Shown here piece after piece: positions 50,302-60,851 of a stretch of DNA of 64,000 nt. Under the pieces are notes generated by a model that saw nothing but the letters and a program-made list of their open reading frames with translations, was not told the origin of the DNA and made no database searches. The DNA is taken from contig NZ_JAGYJH010000006.1 in NCBI RefSeq assembly GCF_018402285.1, positions 1-64,000 of the forward strand, written 5' to 3'. The stretch's first letter is position 1, and every line of letters begins with the position of its first letter. This DNA is from Hyphomonas sp. (GTDB taxonomy: Bacteria; Pseudomonadota; Alphaproteobacteria; Caulobacterales; Hyphomonadaceae). The position numbers were made by a program, and so were the translations under genes.

Positions 50302-50430
50302 CTACAAAGCAGCCCGAACCATGCAGTTGCCGAAGCAGAGTTCTCCGCGCGCGCTGCACGTGTCGCCAATGAATGTCTGTCTGCCGGGACACAAGGCGCA
50401 GGTCGGGAGTAATTCGGTAGGGCATGGCAT
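50302..50430 (-). CDS. Possible 42-residue Cys-rich small protein
   Basis: From ATG 50430 on the minus strand, with AGGTGG six bases upstream. The product has six Cys (residues 3, 11, 14, 25, 32, 36), including C-A-L-C and C-F-G-N-C pairs that could bind metal. It lies in the 315-base gap between dusA and the histidine kinase gene, which is otherwise empty. An opposite frame at 50279 is also open, so coding is unproven. No family recognised. Confidence 0.25.
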   Translation of the reverse strand: MPCPTELLPTCALCPGRQTFIGDTCSARGELCFGNCMVRAAL

Positions 50431-50549
50431 CGCCGCCACCTGCGGCCCGCCGATGCCGTACGGGAGGAGGAGGCGCGCTGACAAGATAGGCGCGCAGGGC
50501 ATCACCGGGTTAAGCCTCTTCTTAAGGCTTTCGGATAGGCTCCCGGCCC

Positions 50550-52040
50550 ATGACCCAGGATACCAGACGCCCCGGCGGCGCCGACACGCCCGAACAGACC
50601 TTTCTGGCCACTGCCAGCCATGAAATCCGCACGCCCCTGAACGGGATTCTGGGCACGGTTTCGCTGCTGCTTGAGACCGAGCTTTCACCGGCCCAGCGCG
50701 AATATGCCGAGACCATCCGCCTGTCGGGTGCCCGCCTGCTCGACCTGCTGAACAATGTGCTCGATTACGCGCGGCTGGACGCGTCGGCCGTGGAAATCGA
50801 AGCGGAGGAATTCTGCCCGGCGCGGCTCTGCGGCGAGGTGGTGGAACTTCTCAGCCCGCGCGCGCATGCGGCCGGTCTTGATCTGGCGGTGCGTACCTTG
50901 CCCGCGCCGATGCCGGGATTTTTGGGTGATGCAGGCCGGATCCGTCAGATCCTGTTCAACCTGGTGGGCAATGCCCTCAAGTTTACCGCGCGCGGCGCTG
51001 TGCTGATAGATGCGGAGATCGTGCCTGACGGTCTTGTGTTTCATATCCGGGATACCGGGCCGGGCATTGCGGCGGCCGATCAGGCGCGGCTGTTCGAGGC
51101 CTTCCGCCAGACCGCATCGGGGGATGCTTACCGCGATGGCGGGGTCGGCCTTGGCCTCGCCATCGTCAAGCGCCTGACCGACCTTCTGGGCGGGCGCGTG
51201 GAGGTATCGTCCGCGCTCGGGGAGGGGGCCTGTTTCAGTGTTTACCTGCCGCTTCAGCGGTCCGGCGCGGCGCCGGCCGATCCGTTGCCGGTGATCGGGG
51301 GCCGGGTGTGTCTCGCGGGCCTTCCGCCCGCCACCGCGCTTTCCCTCTCGGCCGGGCTGCACGCCATGGGCACCGACGTTTTCCAGGTGGACACGGGGGC
51401 CTCGCATATGCCTGCCCGGATTGATGTCCTGCTTGTTGGCGCAGATATGCCCGAAGGTATGGTCGCAGCGCTCGCCAGGCGGGCGGCGTCGCTTGTCGTG
51501 CTGCGCCCGGAAGACAGGGGCGCCATCGGCCGGTTCCGCGCGCTCGGCTGTGTCGGCTGGCTCGTGCGTCCGCTGCGGATGAGTTCGGTGGCCGAACATA
51601 TCCTGCTGGCGCGGTCGGGCCGCGCCGCCGTGGAGGAGCAGGAAGCGGCCTCCGGCGCGGGGCGCGTGCTGATCGCAGATGACAATCCTGTAAACGCGCT
51701 GATTGCTCGGCGCGCCTTGGAATCGGCCGGATTTACCGTAACAGTTGCCGCAACCGGCAGCGAAGCCCTGGAGGCTGCCGAAACAATGGAGCCTGACCTG
51801 GTGCTGATGGACCTTCGCATGCCGGTGATGGACGGGTTTGAAGCGATGCGCCGCCTGCGGGCAGGCGGTTTTGCGCGGCCCGTGATTGCTGTCTCGGCCG
51901 AGATCAATCCTGACATCGAGCGCCGCGCGCGGGAAGCCGGCGCAGACGGGGTGGCCGCCAAGCCGCTGGACGCCGAAGCGTTGCGCCGCCTCGCGCTGCG
52001 CTGGACCGGCCGGCCCGGCGCCGTGGCGGGTGCCGCATGA
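50550..52040 (+). CDS. Cytoplasmic hybrid histidine kinase
   Basis: 496 residues. There is no sensor domain: the HisKA box with H24 (SHEIRTPLNGILG) starts at once. The HATPase domain follows at about 130-235 (NLVGNALKF, RDTGPGIA, GVGLGLAIVKRL). A degenerate receiver-like segment lies at about 250-355 (IDVLLVGADMPEGM, no clear phospho-Asp). A complete receiver occupies about 370-485 (VLIADDNPVNALIARRAL, phospho-Asp in LVLMDLRMPVMDG). The layout HK-pseudoREC-REC resembles ShkA-type and other cytoplasmic hybrid kinases of Caulobacterales. Overlaps the transporter gene by four bases. Confidence 0.88.
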   Translation: MTQDTRRPGGADTPEQTFLATASHEIRTPLNGILGTVSLLLETELSPAQREYAETIRLSGARLLDLLNNVLDYARLDASAVEIEAEEFCPARLCGEVVELLSPRAHAAGLDLAVRTLPAPMPGFLGDAGRIRQILFNLVGNALKFTARGAVLIDAEIVPDGLVFHIRDTGPGIAAADQARLFEAFRQTASGDAYRDGGVGLGLAIVKRLTDLLGGRVEVSSALGEGACFSVYLPLQRSGAAPADPLPVIGGRVCLAGLPPATALSLSAGLHAMGTDVFQVDTGASHMPARIDVLLVGADMPEGMVAALARRAASLVVLRPEDRGAIGRFRALGCVGWLVRPLRMSSVAEHILLARSGRAAVEEQEAASGAGRVLIADDNPVNALIARRALESAGFTVTVAATGSEALEAAETMEPDLVLMDLRMPVMDGFEAMRRLRAGGFARPVIAVSAEINPDIERRAREAGADGVAAKPLDAEALRRLALRWTGRPGAVAGAA

Positions 52041-53785
52041 CCGCGGCGGTGGAAGCTGCAGAGACAGACAAGACCCCGCGTTTCATCCGGGCGCTGCGCG
52101 CGCTGAACGACCGGCGCATGGCGGCAATGCTGCTGCTGGCGCTTGCGGCAGGCCTGCCTTTCGGGGCGGTGCTGGGCACCCTGAACGCCTGGCTGACGGT
52201 GGAGGGGGTGACCCCTTCGACGATCGGCACGCTTTCGCTAATAACGCTCGGCTACGCTTTCAAATATCTCTGGTCGCCAGCCTTTCAGGTTGCGCGCCAT
52301 CCAAAGCCGGTGCTGGGGCCGCGCCGCACCTGGCTTTTGAGTTTCCAGGTCCCGATCGCCGTCCTGCTGCTGATCCTGCCCTTCTCCAATCCCGGCAGCC
52401 AGATTGGCCTCATCGCGCTCGTCGCCCTCGGCGTGGCGCTCCTCTCGGCGACGCATGACACCGTGCTCGATGCCTGGCGTATCGAGGTTGCGCGCAGCGA
52501 GGAAGACAAGGACCTGATGGCCGCGCTCTACCAGTTCGGCTATCGCGCCTCGACCTTCATTACCGGCTTCATGGCGCTGCTGCTGGCCGAGTATATCGGC
52601 TGGCAGATGGTCTACGGCCTGATCGCGCTGATGATGGTGCTGGCAATTTCCGGCACGTTCATTGCGCCGGAACCCGAGCTGTCGGGCAAGCCTGCCGAAG
52701 CGCGCGAAAGCTTTCAGGCGACGGTCCCGGAAAACCCCTTGCGCATATTCACGGTCGCAGTTGCTGCCGGCTGGGCCCTCGCCATCGCGATGATCGCCTG
52801 GCATGTGTTTGCCTCGCTTACCCAGGTACCCCCGCCCAGCGGCAGCGCGTTTGTGCGCGAGCAGGGACCGATTATCGTGATCCTGACGGTTATGGTGCCT
52901 GCTACATTGGCAGCTTTCCTCCTGTGGCGGCATGGCCGCGTGCCGGGTATCGCCGTGCCGGACAAGGCCGGAGACACCCGCGCGGTGCGCGTGGTACATT
53001 CCCTGTTCCGGGCGATCTTCGATCCTCTGATGGAAATGATCGGCCGTCTCGGCTGGGGCGCGCTGCTCGTGTTGCTGCTGGCGCTGACCTACAGGTTTGC
53101 CGATGCAGTCTGGGGGGCATTTGCCTATCCCTTCTATCTCGGCACCGAGTATGGCGCGATCGGGCACACCATGGCGGACGTGGCCGTTGCCTCGAAATTC
53201 TTCGGTGTGCTGATGACCATGGCAGGCGCTGCCATCGGGGTTATCGTCATCAGCCTGATCGGGCGGATGCCGGTTCTGGTGATTGGCGCCGTTCTGGCGG
53301 CCGCCACCAATCTCCTGTTTGCCGACCTTGCCCGCGGCGGCTTTGCAATTGATGCCTTCCTCGAATGGACCCGGCTGGCAGATCCGATCCGGATGTTTGC
53401 CGGCTGGGCCGCGTCGATCTCTCCGGAAGGGCAGGGCGCGGAAGCGGGCGCCCGCATGGCGCGGCTGATGCTGGCCATCGGCGGGGAAAACCTCGCCGGG
53501 GGCTTTGCCAGTGTCGCGGTCGTTGCCTATCTGACATCGGTCGTGAACCCACGCTTTGCGGCTGTTCAGTACGCGCTGCTCGGCTCGCTCACCATGCTGA
53601 TCGGTACGCTCGGCCGGCCCTGGCTGGGCGAGATGATCGAGGTGCACGGATATTATACCGTGTTTATCGTCACTTTCTGGCTTGGTGGGGTCGCCGTGGT
53701 GCTCTCAATTCTGGAATGGCTGCGCCAGGCGCGCGCCAAGCCGCCAGCCTCCGGCGACGCGGTTGGAAAGGGCCTGGACTTCTGA
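52037..53785 (+). CDS. AmpG-like MFS transporter
   Basis: 582 residues, about 14 membrane helices. The N-terminal block DRRMAAMLLLALAAGLPFGAVLGTLNAWLTVEGVTPSTIGTLSLITLGYAFKYLWSP is the AmpG signature (ASGLP...WL...G, then FKFLWAP). AmpG imports cell-wall muropeptides from periplasm to cytoplasm for recycling. DTVLDAWRIEVARSEEDKDLMAALYQFGYR is also conserved. Alphaproteobacteria often carry several AmpG-like copies with other substrates, so the cargo is inferred. Coupled to the histidine kinase gene by ATGA. Confidence 0.8.
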   Translation: MTAAVEAAETDKTPRFIRALRALNDRRMAAMLLLALAAGLPFGAVLGTLNAWLTVEGVTPSTIGTLSLITLGYAFKYLWSPAFQVARHPKPVLGPRRTWLLSFQVPIAVLLLILPFSNPGSQIGLIALVALGVALLSATHDTVLDAWRIEVARSEEDKDLMAALYQFGYRASTFITGFMALLLAEYIGWQMVYGLIALMMVLAISGTFIAPEPELSGKPAEARESFQATVPENPLRIFTVAVAAGWALAIAMIAWHVFASLTQVPPPSGSAFVREQGPIIVILTVMVPATLAAFLLWRHGRVPGIAVPDKAGDTRAVRVVHSLFRAIFDPLMEMIGRLGWGALLVLLLALTYRFADAVWGAFAYPFYLGTEYGAIGHTMADVAVASKFFGVLMTMAGAAIGVIVISLIGRMPVLVIGAVLAAATNLLFADLARGGFAIDAFLEWTRLADPIRMFAGWAASISPEGQGAEAGARMARLMLAIGGENLAGGFASVAVVAYLTSVVNPRFAAVQYALLGSLTMLIGTLGRPWLGEMIEVHGYYTVFIVTFWLGGVAVVLSILEWLRQARAKPPASGDAVGKGLDF

Positions 53786-53791
53786 CCTTCA

Positions 53792-53811
53792 AGACCGCCT
53801 AGACGCGGTCT
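53792..53811. terminator. Hairpin across the maeB stop codon
   Basis: AGACCGC (53792-53798), six-base loop holding the maeB stop, GCGGTCT (53805-53811). It lies between the convergent transporter and maeB genes and lacks a T-tract on either side, so it is only a possible terminator. Confidence 0.3.
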
Positions 53812-56066
53812 GTGTCATAGGCAGCAATGGTGGCGAGATCCACAATGTCGCCGACCGTCGCCCCGAGCGAGGAAATCTGTACCGGCTTTTCAAGGCCAAA
53901 CAGCATCGGGCCGATGACGGTCGCCCGGCTCATCGCTTCGAGAAGGTTTGTCGCAATCGAGGCCGAGTGGATTGCCGGCATGACGAGCACGTTGGCCGGG
54001 CCGCTGAGGCGCGAGAAGGGATAGACCAGGCGGTGGTTCGGGTTCATCGCCACATCGGCGTTGACATCGCCTTCATACTCGAAGTCAATGTCCGTGCGCT
54101 GATCAAGAATGGCGACTGCCTCGCGGACACGGTCGCCGCGCTCACCCATCGGATTGCCGAAGGTGGAGTAGGAGAGGAACGCCACGCGGGGGGTGAAGCC
54201 GAGGCCGCGCACGGCGCGGGCCGCTTCCAGCGCGATGTTGGCCAGGGTGGGGCCGTCGGGGAGTTCATGCACGCTGGTGTCGGCAATGAAGATCGTCTTG
54301 CCTAGATTGATTACCATCGACATGCCGATCAGGGCCTGGCCTGCGATGGGGTCGAGCACCATCATCGCGTCCTTCAGGGCGGCGTCGTAATTGCGGGTAA
54401 CGCCGGTGACCATGCCGTCTGCGTCGCCATTCTTCAGCATGCAGCTGCCGAAGATGTTGCGGTCCTGGTTTACGAGACGCTGGACATCGCGCTTGAGATA
54501 GCCGCGGCGCTGAAGGCGTTCATAGAGGAAGTCAACATAAACCGGGTTCTTGTCCGAAAGGCGAGCGTTGATGATGTCGAGCGAGCCAAGCGGAATGCCC
54601 ATCTGCTCCATTGCGCGTTCCACCTGGGCCTCGCGGCCGATCAGGATCGGATGGCCAAGGCCCTGGTTCTTGAAGCTGAACGCGGCGCGAACGACGGCGG
54701 GTTCTTCGCCTTCAGCAAACACGATGCGGCGCTGGGTTTCCCGCGCGCGGGCCTGGACGCCCTGCAGGAAGGCAGCCGACGGATCGGCCCGGCGCACGAG
54801 GCTGCGGCGATAGGCATCCATGTCGGCAATCGGCTTGCGCGCGACGCCTGTATCCATCGCGGCCTGCGCTACGAAGGGCGGAACGAAGCTGATAAGGCGC
54901 GGGTCAAACGGGCTCGGAATGATGTAGTCACGGCCAAAGCTCGGCCGGGCCCCGTGATAGGCGGCGGCGACTTCATCGGGGACGTCCTCGCGGGCAAGCT
55001 CGGCGAGCGCCCGGGCGCAGGCGACCTTCATTTCCTCAGTAATACCCCGCGCGCGAACGTCGAGCGCGCCGCGGAAGATGTAAGGGAAGCCCAGAACATT
55101 GTTGACCTGGTTGGGATAGTCCGACCGGCCCGTCGCGATGATGGCGTCGTTGCGCGCGGCCTTGATTTCTTCCGGCGTGATTTCCGGATCGGGGTTGGCC
55201 ATGGCAAAGATGATGGGGTTCTTTGCCATCGACTTGACCATGTCCTGGGTGACCGCGCCCTTGACCGACAGGCCGAGGAACACGTCGGCTCCGTCCATTG
55301 CTTCGGTCAGCGTGCGCTTCTTGGTCTTGACCGCGAAGGCAGACTTGAACTGGTCCATCTTTTCGGTGCGGCCTTCATAGACTACGCCGGCCGTGTCGCA
55401 GATCAGGATGTTCTCGGCTTTCACGCCGAGATGCCGGATGAGGCCGGCAACCGACAGGCCTGCCGCGCCGGCGCCGGAAATTGCAACCTTCACGTCTTTC
55501 AGCTGGCGGCCGGTGATGTGGCAGGCATTGATCAGGCCGGCGGCGGCGATGATGGCGGTGCCGTGCTGATCATCATGGAAAACAGGAATGTCGAGCTCGT
55601 CGCGCAGGCGGCTCTCGATGATGAAACAGGCAGGGGAGGAGATGTCCTCCAGGTTTATGCCGCCCCATGTGGCGCCGATGTTGCGCACGGTGCGGATGAA
55701 ATCTTCGACATCGGTCGTGTCAACTTCGACATCGAAACTGTCGATGTCGGCAAAGCGTTTGAAGAGGACCGACTTGCCCTCCATTACGGGCTTGGACGCC
55801 ATCGGGCCGAGATTGCCAAGGCCGAGGATGGCCGTGCCATTGGAGATGACCGCTACGAGGTTTCCCTTGGAGGTGTAGTCATAGGCTTTGTCGGGGTTCT
55901 CCGAGATGGCCAGAACCGGGATGGCGACGCCGGGGCTGTAAGCCAGCGACAGGTCACGCTGCGTCCCCATCGGCTTGGTCGGGATCATGGAGATCTTGCC
56001 AGCGGTCGGGTGGGAGTGGAAATCTAGGGCTTCCTGGTCGGTGAAGCTTGGACGCTGCGTGGTCAT
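53799..56066 (-). CDS. maeB: NADP-dependent malic enzyme with phosphotransacetylase-like domain
   Basis: 755 residues from ATG 56066. The N-terminal malic enzyme half (about 1-430) has PTKPMGTQRDLSLAYSPGVA, the FHDDQHGTAIIAAAGLINA metal and substrate block, and the NAD(P) fold VAISGAGAAGLSVAGLI. The C-terminal half (about 430-755) is the phosphotransacetylase-like domain (RIVFAEGEEPAVVRAAFSF, LPDGPTLANIALEAA, LVMPAIHSASIATNLLEA), which is regulatory and not catalytic in MaeB. It converts malate to pyruvate plus NADPH. Divergent from mutS with a 147-base gap, a common alphaproteobacterial pair. Confidence 0.95.
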   Translation of the reverse strand: MTTQRPSFTDQEALDFHSHPTAGKISMIPTKPMGTQRDLSLAYSPGVAIPVLAISENPDKAYDYTSKGNLVAVISNGTAILGLGNLGPMASKPVMEGKSVLFKRFADIDSFDVEVDTTDVEDFIRTVRNIGATWGGINLEDISSPACFIIESRLRDELDIPVFHDDQHGTAIIAAAGLINACHITGRQLKDVKVAISGAGAAGLSVAGLIRHLGVKAENILICDTAGVVYEGRTEKMDQFKSAFAVKTKKRTLTEAMDGADVFLGLSVKGAVTQDMVKSMAKNPIIFAMANPDPEITPEEIKAARNDAIIATGRSDYPNQVNNVLGFPYIFRGALDVRARGITEEMKVACARALAELAREDVPDEVAAAYHGARPSFGRDYIIPSPFDPRLISFVPPFVAQAAMDTGVARKPIADMDAYRRSLVRRADPSAAFLQGVQARARETQRRIVFAEGEEPAVVRAAFSFKNQGLGHPILIGREAQVERAMEQMGIPLGSLDIINARLSDKNPVYVDFLYERLQRRGYLKRDVQRLVNQDRNIFGSCMLKNGDADGMVTGVTRNYDAALKDAMMVLDPIAGQALIGMSMVINLGKTIFIADTSVHELPDGPTLANIALEAARAVRGLGFTPRVAFLSYSTFGNPMGERGDRVREAVAILDQRTDIDFEYEGDVNADVAMNPNHRLVYPFSRLSGPANVLVMPAIHSASIATNLLEAMSRATVIGPMLFGLEKPVQISSLGATVGDIVDLATIAAYDTDRV

Positions 56067-56213
56067 TTCAGGTTCGCTCGGACGGTTGTTCTGTTGCGGG
56101 TGTCTGTCTCTGTCCCGTCTAGGCCGCGCCGGAGGCCCTGCCAACAGTGAAATGGGGGCGCTGGTGCCGCATGGCTTTGCGAATCTGCGCGGACCCGGCT
56201 AGCTTGCCGCCCC

Positions 56214-58886
56214 ATGCCCGACACAGCCCGCCCTTCCGCCACAACAGAACCGACGCCCTTCATGGCGCAGTATCTGTCGATCAAGGCAGAGCATCCGGGC
56301 GCTCTGCTGTTCTTCCGCATGGGCGATTTCTATGAGCTGTTCTTCGAAGATGCCGTTGAGGCAGCCGGGATTCTCGACATCACGCTGACGGCGCGGGGCG
56401 AACATGACGGCAAGCCCATTCCGATGGCAGGGGTGCCGTATCATGCAGCAGAGGGCTATCTGGCGCGGCTGATCAAGGCCGGGTGCCGGGTCGCGGTCTG
56501 CGAGCAATTGGAGTCTCCAGCCGAGGCGCGCAAACGCGGGTCGAAGTCAATCGTCCAGCGCGGTGTCGTGCGGATCGTGACACCGGGGACATTGACCGAG
56601 GACGCCCTGCTGCCCGCCCGGCAGGGGCAGGCCCTCGCAGCCCTCGCCTTTGCGGGAACAGGCGAGGCGGCGCTTGCGGTCTGCGATGTCTCGACCGGCG
56701 CATTTGACCTGACCGCCATTCCGGCCGCGCGTCTCGGCGAGGCGCTGCTCGCCTGGCCGCTGAGCGAACTGGTAATTTCGCAGGAGGACGCAGACCGCCG
56801 CCTTATCCGGGAGGCGCGCGGTTTCCTAAGCGCCCCGGTCACCGAGCGCCCGGGCCGCGCCGCAACCGCCAAAGTGGGCGAAACCCTGCTGAAGGAAGTG
56901 TTTGGCCTTGCCGCGCTTGATGCGCTGGGCGATTTCAGCCGGGTGGAGCTGGCCGCGGCCGGCTTGCTGCTCGACTATGTGAAGCTGACCCAGGCAGGTG
57001 CCCCGATCCGGCTGCGCGCGCCAAGGCGTCCGGAAGCGGGCGGGCTTCTGCTTATTGATCCGGCAACGCGCGCCAGTCTGGAAATCGACCGCAGCATCAG
57101 CGGGGGCCGGGACGGGACGCTGCTTGCCGTGATTGACCGGACGGTGACGGCGCCCGGCGCGCGCCTTCTGGCAGCGCGGCTGGCGCGGCCTTCGCGCAGC
57201 ATCGCCGAGATCACGTCCCGGCAGGACGCGGTCTCGCATCTGATGTCGGGAGGCGGCCTGCTCGAGGATGTGCGCGCGCGGCTGAAATCGGCGCCCGACC
57301 TAGAGCGCGCGGTGATGCGGCTCAACCTTGGGCGTGGTGGCCCGCGGGATCTTCAGGCACTCTCAAAGGCGGTGCTCTCGGGCGCAGACGCGGCCGCCTT
57401 GCTGGGGCAGGATTTGCCCGAGCGCCTTGCCGATGTTGCCGGAACCCTGGGCCTTTCCGGCGCGCCTTCCGTGCGGGCTTTTGCCGAAGATATCGCCCGC
57501 GCCCTGGTGGAAGCCCCGCCCATGCTCGCCCGCGAAGGCGGTTTCGTGGCGCAGGGATGGGACGCAGGCCTCGATGAAGTCCGTGCCCTGAGGGACGGCA
57601 GCCGCCGCGTGATTGCTGAGCTGCAGGCAAAGTATGCCGATCAGACCGGAATTTCGGCCCTGAAGGTCAAGTTCAACAATGTGCTGGGCTATTTTATCGA
57701 AGTGCCCGCCGCCAAGGCAGACCCGATGCTGCGCGCGCCGCTATCGGCCGATTTCATTCACCGCCAGACGATGGCCGGGGCGGTCCGCTTCTCCACGCAT
57801 GAGCTGGCCGATCTTGCCGGGCGCATCGGCCGGGCAGAAGACGAGGCCAAAGCGCGCGAGATCGCCATATTTGACGGCCTCTGCGCCAGGGCCGACCAGC
57901 TTGCCGGGCCGCTGGCCCTCATTGCGGCGGCTCTGGCAGAACTTGACGCCGCCGCCAGCCATGCGGTCTGGGCCGGCGAAGTGGGCGCCGTGCGCCCGCA
58001 ATTTGATCACCGCCCGGTCTTTGAGGCAAGGGGCCTGCGCCACCCAGTTGTCGAAGCCGCCCTCAAACGGGACGGGAAGGGCTTTACCGCAAACGATCTT
58101 CTTCTGGATGCGGACGGCACGGACGGCGCGCGCTTCCTGCTGGTCACCGGCCCCAACATGGCGGGTAAATCCACATACCTGCGCCAGTCGGCCCTTGCCG
58201 TGATCCTGGCTCAGGCGGGCGGTTTTGTTCCGGCAACCTCGCTGAGGCTGGGCCTTGCAGACCGTGTCTTCTCACGCGTCGGCGCCTCGGACGATCTGGC
58301 GCGCGGCCGCTCGACCTTCATGGTCGAGATGGTGGAAACCGCCGCGATCCTCAATCAGGCAACGCCGGAAAGTTTTGTCATTCTTGATGAAGTCGGTCGG
58401 GGCACAGCAACCTGGGACGGCCTTGCCATCGCCTGGGCAGCGGCCGAGCATCTTCACGATACGAACAGATGCCGCGCCATCTTCGCCACGCATTATCATG
58501 AGCTGACAGACCTTGCCGCGCGCCTCCCGGCTGCGGCCAATGCCTCGCTGAAGGCGCGCGAATGGAAGCAGGACCTGATCTTCCTGCATGAGGTCCAGCC
58601 TGGCCCGGCGGACCGCTCCTATGGCGTGCAGGTGGCAAAGCTCGCCGGCCTTCCGCGCTCGGCGGTCGCCCGCGCCGGGCAGATCCTCAAGAAGCTGGAA
58701 GCAGGCCCATCGGCGGCTGAAAGCCTGCCTCTGTTCGCGATGGTGGCCGAGGACCCGGCCCCGGAATGTCCTGCCGAGAGCTCTGCCCTGATCGAAGCGC
58801 TTGAGGCGGCAGATCCCGACAGCCTCACCCCGCGCGAGGCGCTTGACCTGATCTATCGCCTGAAAGCGCTCAGCCAGCGACCCTAG
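56214..58886 (+). CDS. mutS: DNA mismatch repair protein MutS
   Basis: 890 residues. The mismatch-reading N-terminus has the Phe-x-Glu motif in [15 protein letters not shown]. Connector, lever and clamp domains follow. The ATPase has Walker [40 protein letters not shown] (Walker B and signature) and IFATHYHEL. Note GRGTATWDG where the enteric form has GRGTSTYDG. It detects base mismatches and recruits MutL. Its stop overlaps the stop of the convergent VOC gene by four bases. Confidence 0.96.
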   Translation: MPDTARPSATTEPTPFMAQYLSIKAEHPGALLFFRMGDFYELFFEDAVEAAGILDITLTARGEHDGKPIPMAGVPYHAAEGYLARLIKAGCRVAVCEQLESPAEARKRGSKSIVQRGVVRIVTPGTLTEDALLPARQGQALAALAFAGTGEAALAVCDVSTGAFDLTAIPAARLGEALLAWPLSELVISQEDADRRLIREARGFLSAPVTERPGRAATAKVGETLLKEVFGLAALDALGDFSRVELAAAGLLLDYVKLTQAGAPIRLRAPRRPEAGGLLLIDPATRASLEIDRSISGGRDGTLLAVIDRTVTAPGARLLAARLARPSRSIAEITSRQDAVSHLMSGGGLLEDVRARLKSAPDLERAVMRLNLGRGGPRDLQALSKAVLSGADAAALLGQDLPERLADVAGTLGLSGAPSVRAFAEDIARALVEAPPMLAREGGFVAQGWDAGLDEVRALRDGSRRVIAELQAKYADQTGISALKVKFNNVLGYFIEVPAAKADPMLRAPLSADFIHRQTMAGAVRFSTHELADLAGRIGRAEDEAKAREIAIFDGLCARADQLAGPLALIAAALAELDAAASHAVWAGEVGAVRPQFDHRPVFEARGLRHPVVEAALKRDGKGFTANDLLLDADGTDGARFLLVTGPNMAGKSTYLRQSALAVILAQAGGFVPATSLRLGLADRVFSRVGASDDLARGRSTFMVEMVETAAILNQATPESFVILDEVGRGTATWDGLAIAWAAAEHLHDTNRCRAIFATHYHELTDLAARLPAAANASLKAREWKQDLIFLHEVQPGPADRSYGVQVAKLAGLPRSAVARAGQILKKLEAGPSAAESLPLFAMVAEDPAPECPAESSALIEALEAADPDSLTPREALDLIYRLKALSQRP

Positions 58887-59569
58887 CTCGCAATCTTCAC
58901 CGGAGGCTCGAACTTCGCTGACCTGGTAATGACGTCATCAGGCGCTGCGATCATCGCCTTGTACATCGGCTCGGGATAGGCTTGGTGCGGCTTGGCGGGA
59001 TCATAAGGCGGCTGGGCGACCTTGCCGCCTTCGCCTGAATACGGATCCGGGCTCTTGTACCGGGCAAGGTCCTCGTCCGAAATCCCAAGCCGCGCGATCA
59101 CGGCCGGATCTATCCAGGCGTCTGGATTGATTGCTTCCTCCGAACACGCCACTTCCAGGGTGAGCTGGTCGGGCCCGGCAAAGTAGATCGACTGGCACAT
59201 CGCATGATCGAGCGGTCCGATGACATTGATACCCTTCTTGCGGATGCGGTCCCGGATGGCGAGAAGCTCTGCGGGCGTATCGACCCGAAAGGCGAGGTGC
59301 TGCATTGTTCCGGGGGCGGACGGGTCTGCGCCGGTGCCGGCATGGGTCACGCCGAGCTCGATCGGGATATTCTTGACCGCAGGCAATTCCACGACCGAGA
59401 AATAGGAATGGTCATCCATGTGCAGGAAGGCATGAACGCCGCCGGGCACGCCGTGCATGTCGAAGATCGCCGAGAGCTTGCAGCCCAGAACATCTGAAAA
59501 GAACGCGATATGTTCGCGGATGTCCGCCGCCATGATGGCGATGTGATGAATGCCGTTCACCTTGATCAT
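58883..59569 (-). CDS. VOC family (glyoxalase/dioxygenase) protein
   Basis: 228 residues. A vicinal-oxygen-chelate module occupies about residues 5-140: [27 protein letters not shown] with the first metal His, [21 protein letters not shown] with the second, and [18 protein letters not shown] ending in a metal Glu. A helical extension of about 80 residues, not part of the usual fold, follows ([15 protein letters not shown]-type). Reaction unknown: members include dioxygenases, glyoxalases and epimerases. It is divergent, about 107 bases away, from an alpha/beta hydrolase gene. The pair may act on the same aromatic or steroid-type compound. Confidence 0.8.
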   Translation of the reverse strand: MIKVNGIHHIAIMAADIREHIAFFSDVLGCKLSAIFDMHGVPGGVHAFLHMDDHSYFSVVELPAVKNIPIELGVTHAGTGADPSAPGTMQHLAFRVDTPAELLAIRDRIRKKGINVIGPLDHAMCQSIYFAGPDQLTLEVACSEEAINPDAWIDPAVIARLGISDEDLARYKSPDPYSGEGGKVAQPPYDPAKPHQAYPEPMYKAMIAAPDDVITRSAKFEPPVKIAS

Positions 59570-59676
59570 GGCTCAATTCTCCCTTGCCCCTCGGGCTTGA
59601 CCCTGCGGCGCCGTTGCTCCGGCGCGCTGACGCTATAATGTGCTGCAAGTTCAATCGGGGCAAGGAGGAAGACGCG

Positions 59677-60846
59677 ATGTCAAGCCAGCAGAGACTGGTT
59701 CGCGAGCCATATCTGGTCCTGCACACAGAGACATCCGCCTTCAAGGATGTCTATGGCGGGGCAGGGGAGAAGGTGGTTGTCGAATGCATGCGGATATTCC
59801 GCGAGGGAACGTCAGCGCGTAGTGTGGTAATCTTTTCCCACCCCATTGGCGGCGGAGCGTTCCTGCCACTGGTCAACGCGCTCGCCCATGCCGGCCACCA
59901 TGTCATCTATTGCAACACGCGCTACCGGGGCAATGACACCGCCCTCATAATGGAAAAGTGCCTGGCCGATCTTGGCGCCTGCATCGCCCATGCCCGCACG
60001 AAGCTTGGCTATGGCCGCGTGATCCTCGGCGGCTGGTCGGGTGGCGGCTCGCTCTCCCTGTTTTATCAGGATCAGGCCGAGAAAACGACGATCACCGAGA
60101 CACCGGCCGGTGAGCCGTATGACCTGACAAAGAAAGACCTGCCGCCCGCCGATGGCATCATGCTGCTGGCCGCTCATGTCAGCCGCGCGGTGACGCTGAC
60201 CGAATGGATGGATCCGTCGATCCATGACGAGGCCCGCCCGTTCGAGCGGGATCCATCGCTCAACATCTATGATCCGGCCAATCCTGATCAGCCGCCCTAC
60301 ACGCCTGCTTTCGTGGCCCGCTTCCGTGCGGCGCAGCTTGATCGCAACCGCCGGATCACGTCCTGGGTGCGTGAGACGCTCGACGATCTGCGCCGAAAGG
60401 GCGAGCCCAATATGGAACGCGCCTTCACCGTTCACGGCACGATGGCCAATGTCTGCTGGACCGACCCCATGCAGGAGCCGTCAGACCGGCGCCCCTATAC
60501 CTGCTACCTGGGAGAGCCGCGCATCGCCAATGACGGACCGGTCGGCCTTGCGCGGTTCACGACGCTGCGATCCTGGCTGTCCCAATGGGGCTATGATACG
60601 ACGAATGCGGATGGTCTTGGCAATGCGGCGCGCATTTCCTGCCCGGTGCTGGTGATCAACAATACCGCAGACCTTGCCTGCACGCCCAGCCATGCAGCGC
60701 GCCTCTATAAAGCCGTCTCCCATGACCGGAAGACCTACCAGGATATACAAGGGGCCGATCATTACTACATAGAACGCCCGGATCTTCTGCCGGAAGCGGT
60801 CAGGGCGTGTTCGGAATGGATGGAAGCTGAAGAACTGGCCGGCTAG
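59677..60846 (+). CDS. Alpha/beta hydrolase
   Basis: 389 residues from ATG 59677, chosen for the AAGGAGG site. The core has VVIFSHPIGGGAFLPLVNALAHAGHHVIYCNTRYRGND (oxyanion strand and turn). The nucleophile elbow is GGWSGGGS, with Ser at about residue 130. A long lid runs about 170-300 and ends with CPVLVINNTADLACTPSHA (acid Asp) and QGADHYYIERP (His). All three catalytic residues are therefore visible. Substrate unknown. Large-lid members often cleave esters or C-C bonds in aromatic degradation. Divergent from the VOC gene. Confidence 0.83.
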   Translation: MSSQQRLVREPYLVLHTETSAFKDVYGGAGEKVVVECMRIFREGTSARSVVIFSHPIGGGAFLPLVNALAHAGHHVIYCNTRYRGNDTALIMEKCLADLGACIAHARTKLGYGRVILGGWSGGGSLSLFYQDQAEKTTITETPAGEPYDLTKKDLPPADGIMLLAAHVSRAVTLTEWMDPSIHDEARPFERDPSLNIYDPANPDQPPYTPAFVARFRAAQLDRNRRITSWVRETLDDLRRKGEPNMERAFTVHGTMANVCWTDPMQEPSDRRPYTCYLGEPRIANDGPVGLARFTTLRSWLSQWGYDTTNADGLGNAARISCPVLVINNTADLACTPSHAARLYKAVSHDRKTYQDIQGADHYYIERPDLLPEAVRACSEWMEAEELAG

Positions 60847-60851
60847 CCCGT

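Noticed and set aside
52238-53647. 469-codon minus-strand frame across the transporter gene
   Set aside because: His/Gln/Arg-rich artefact opposite a clear membrane transporter; no start signal.
54651-56027. 458-codon plus-strand frame across maeB
   Set aside because: Shadow of the GC-rich maeB codons; composition is not protein-like and maeB is unmistakable.
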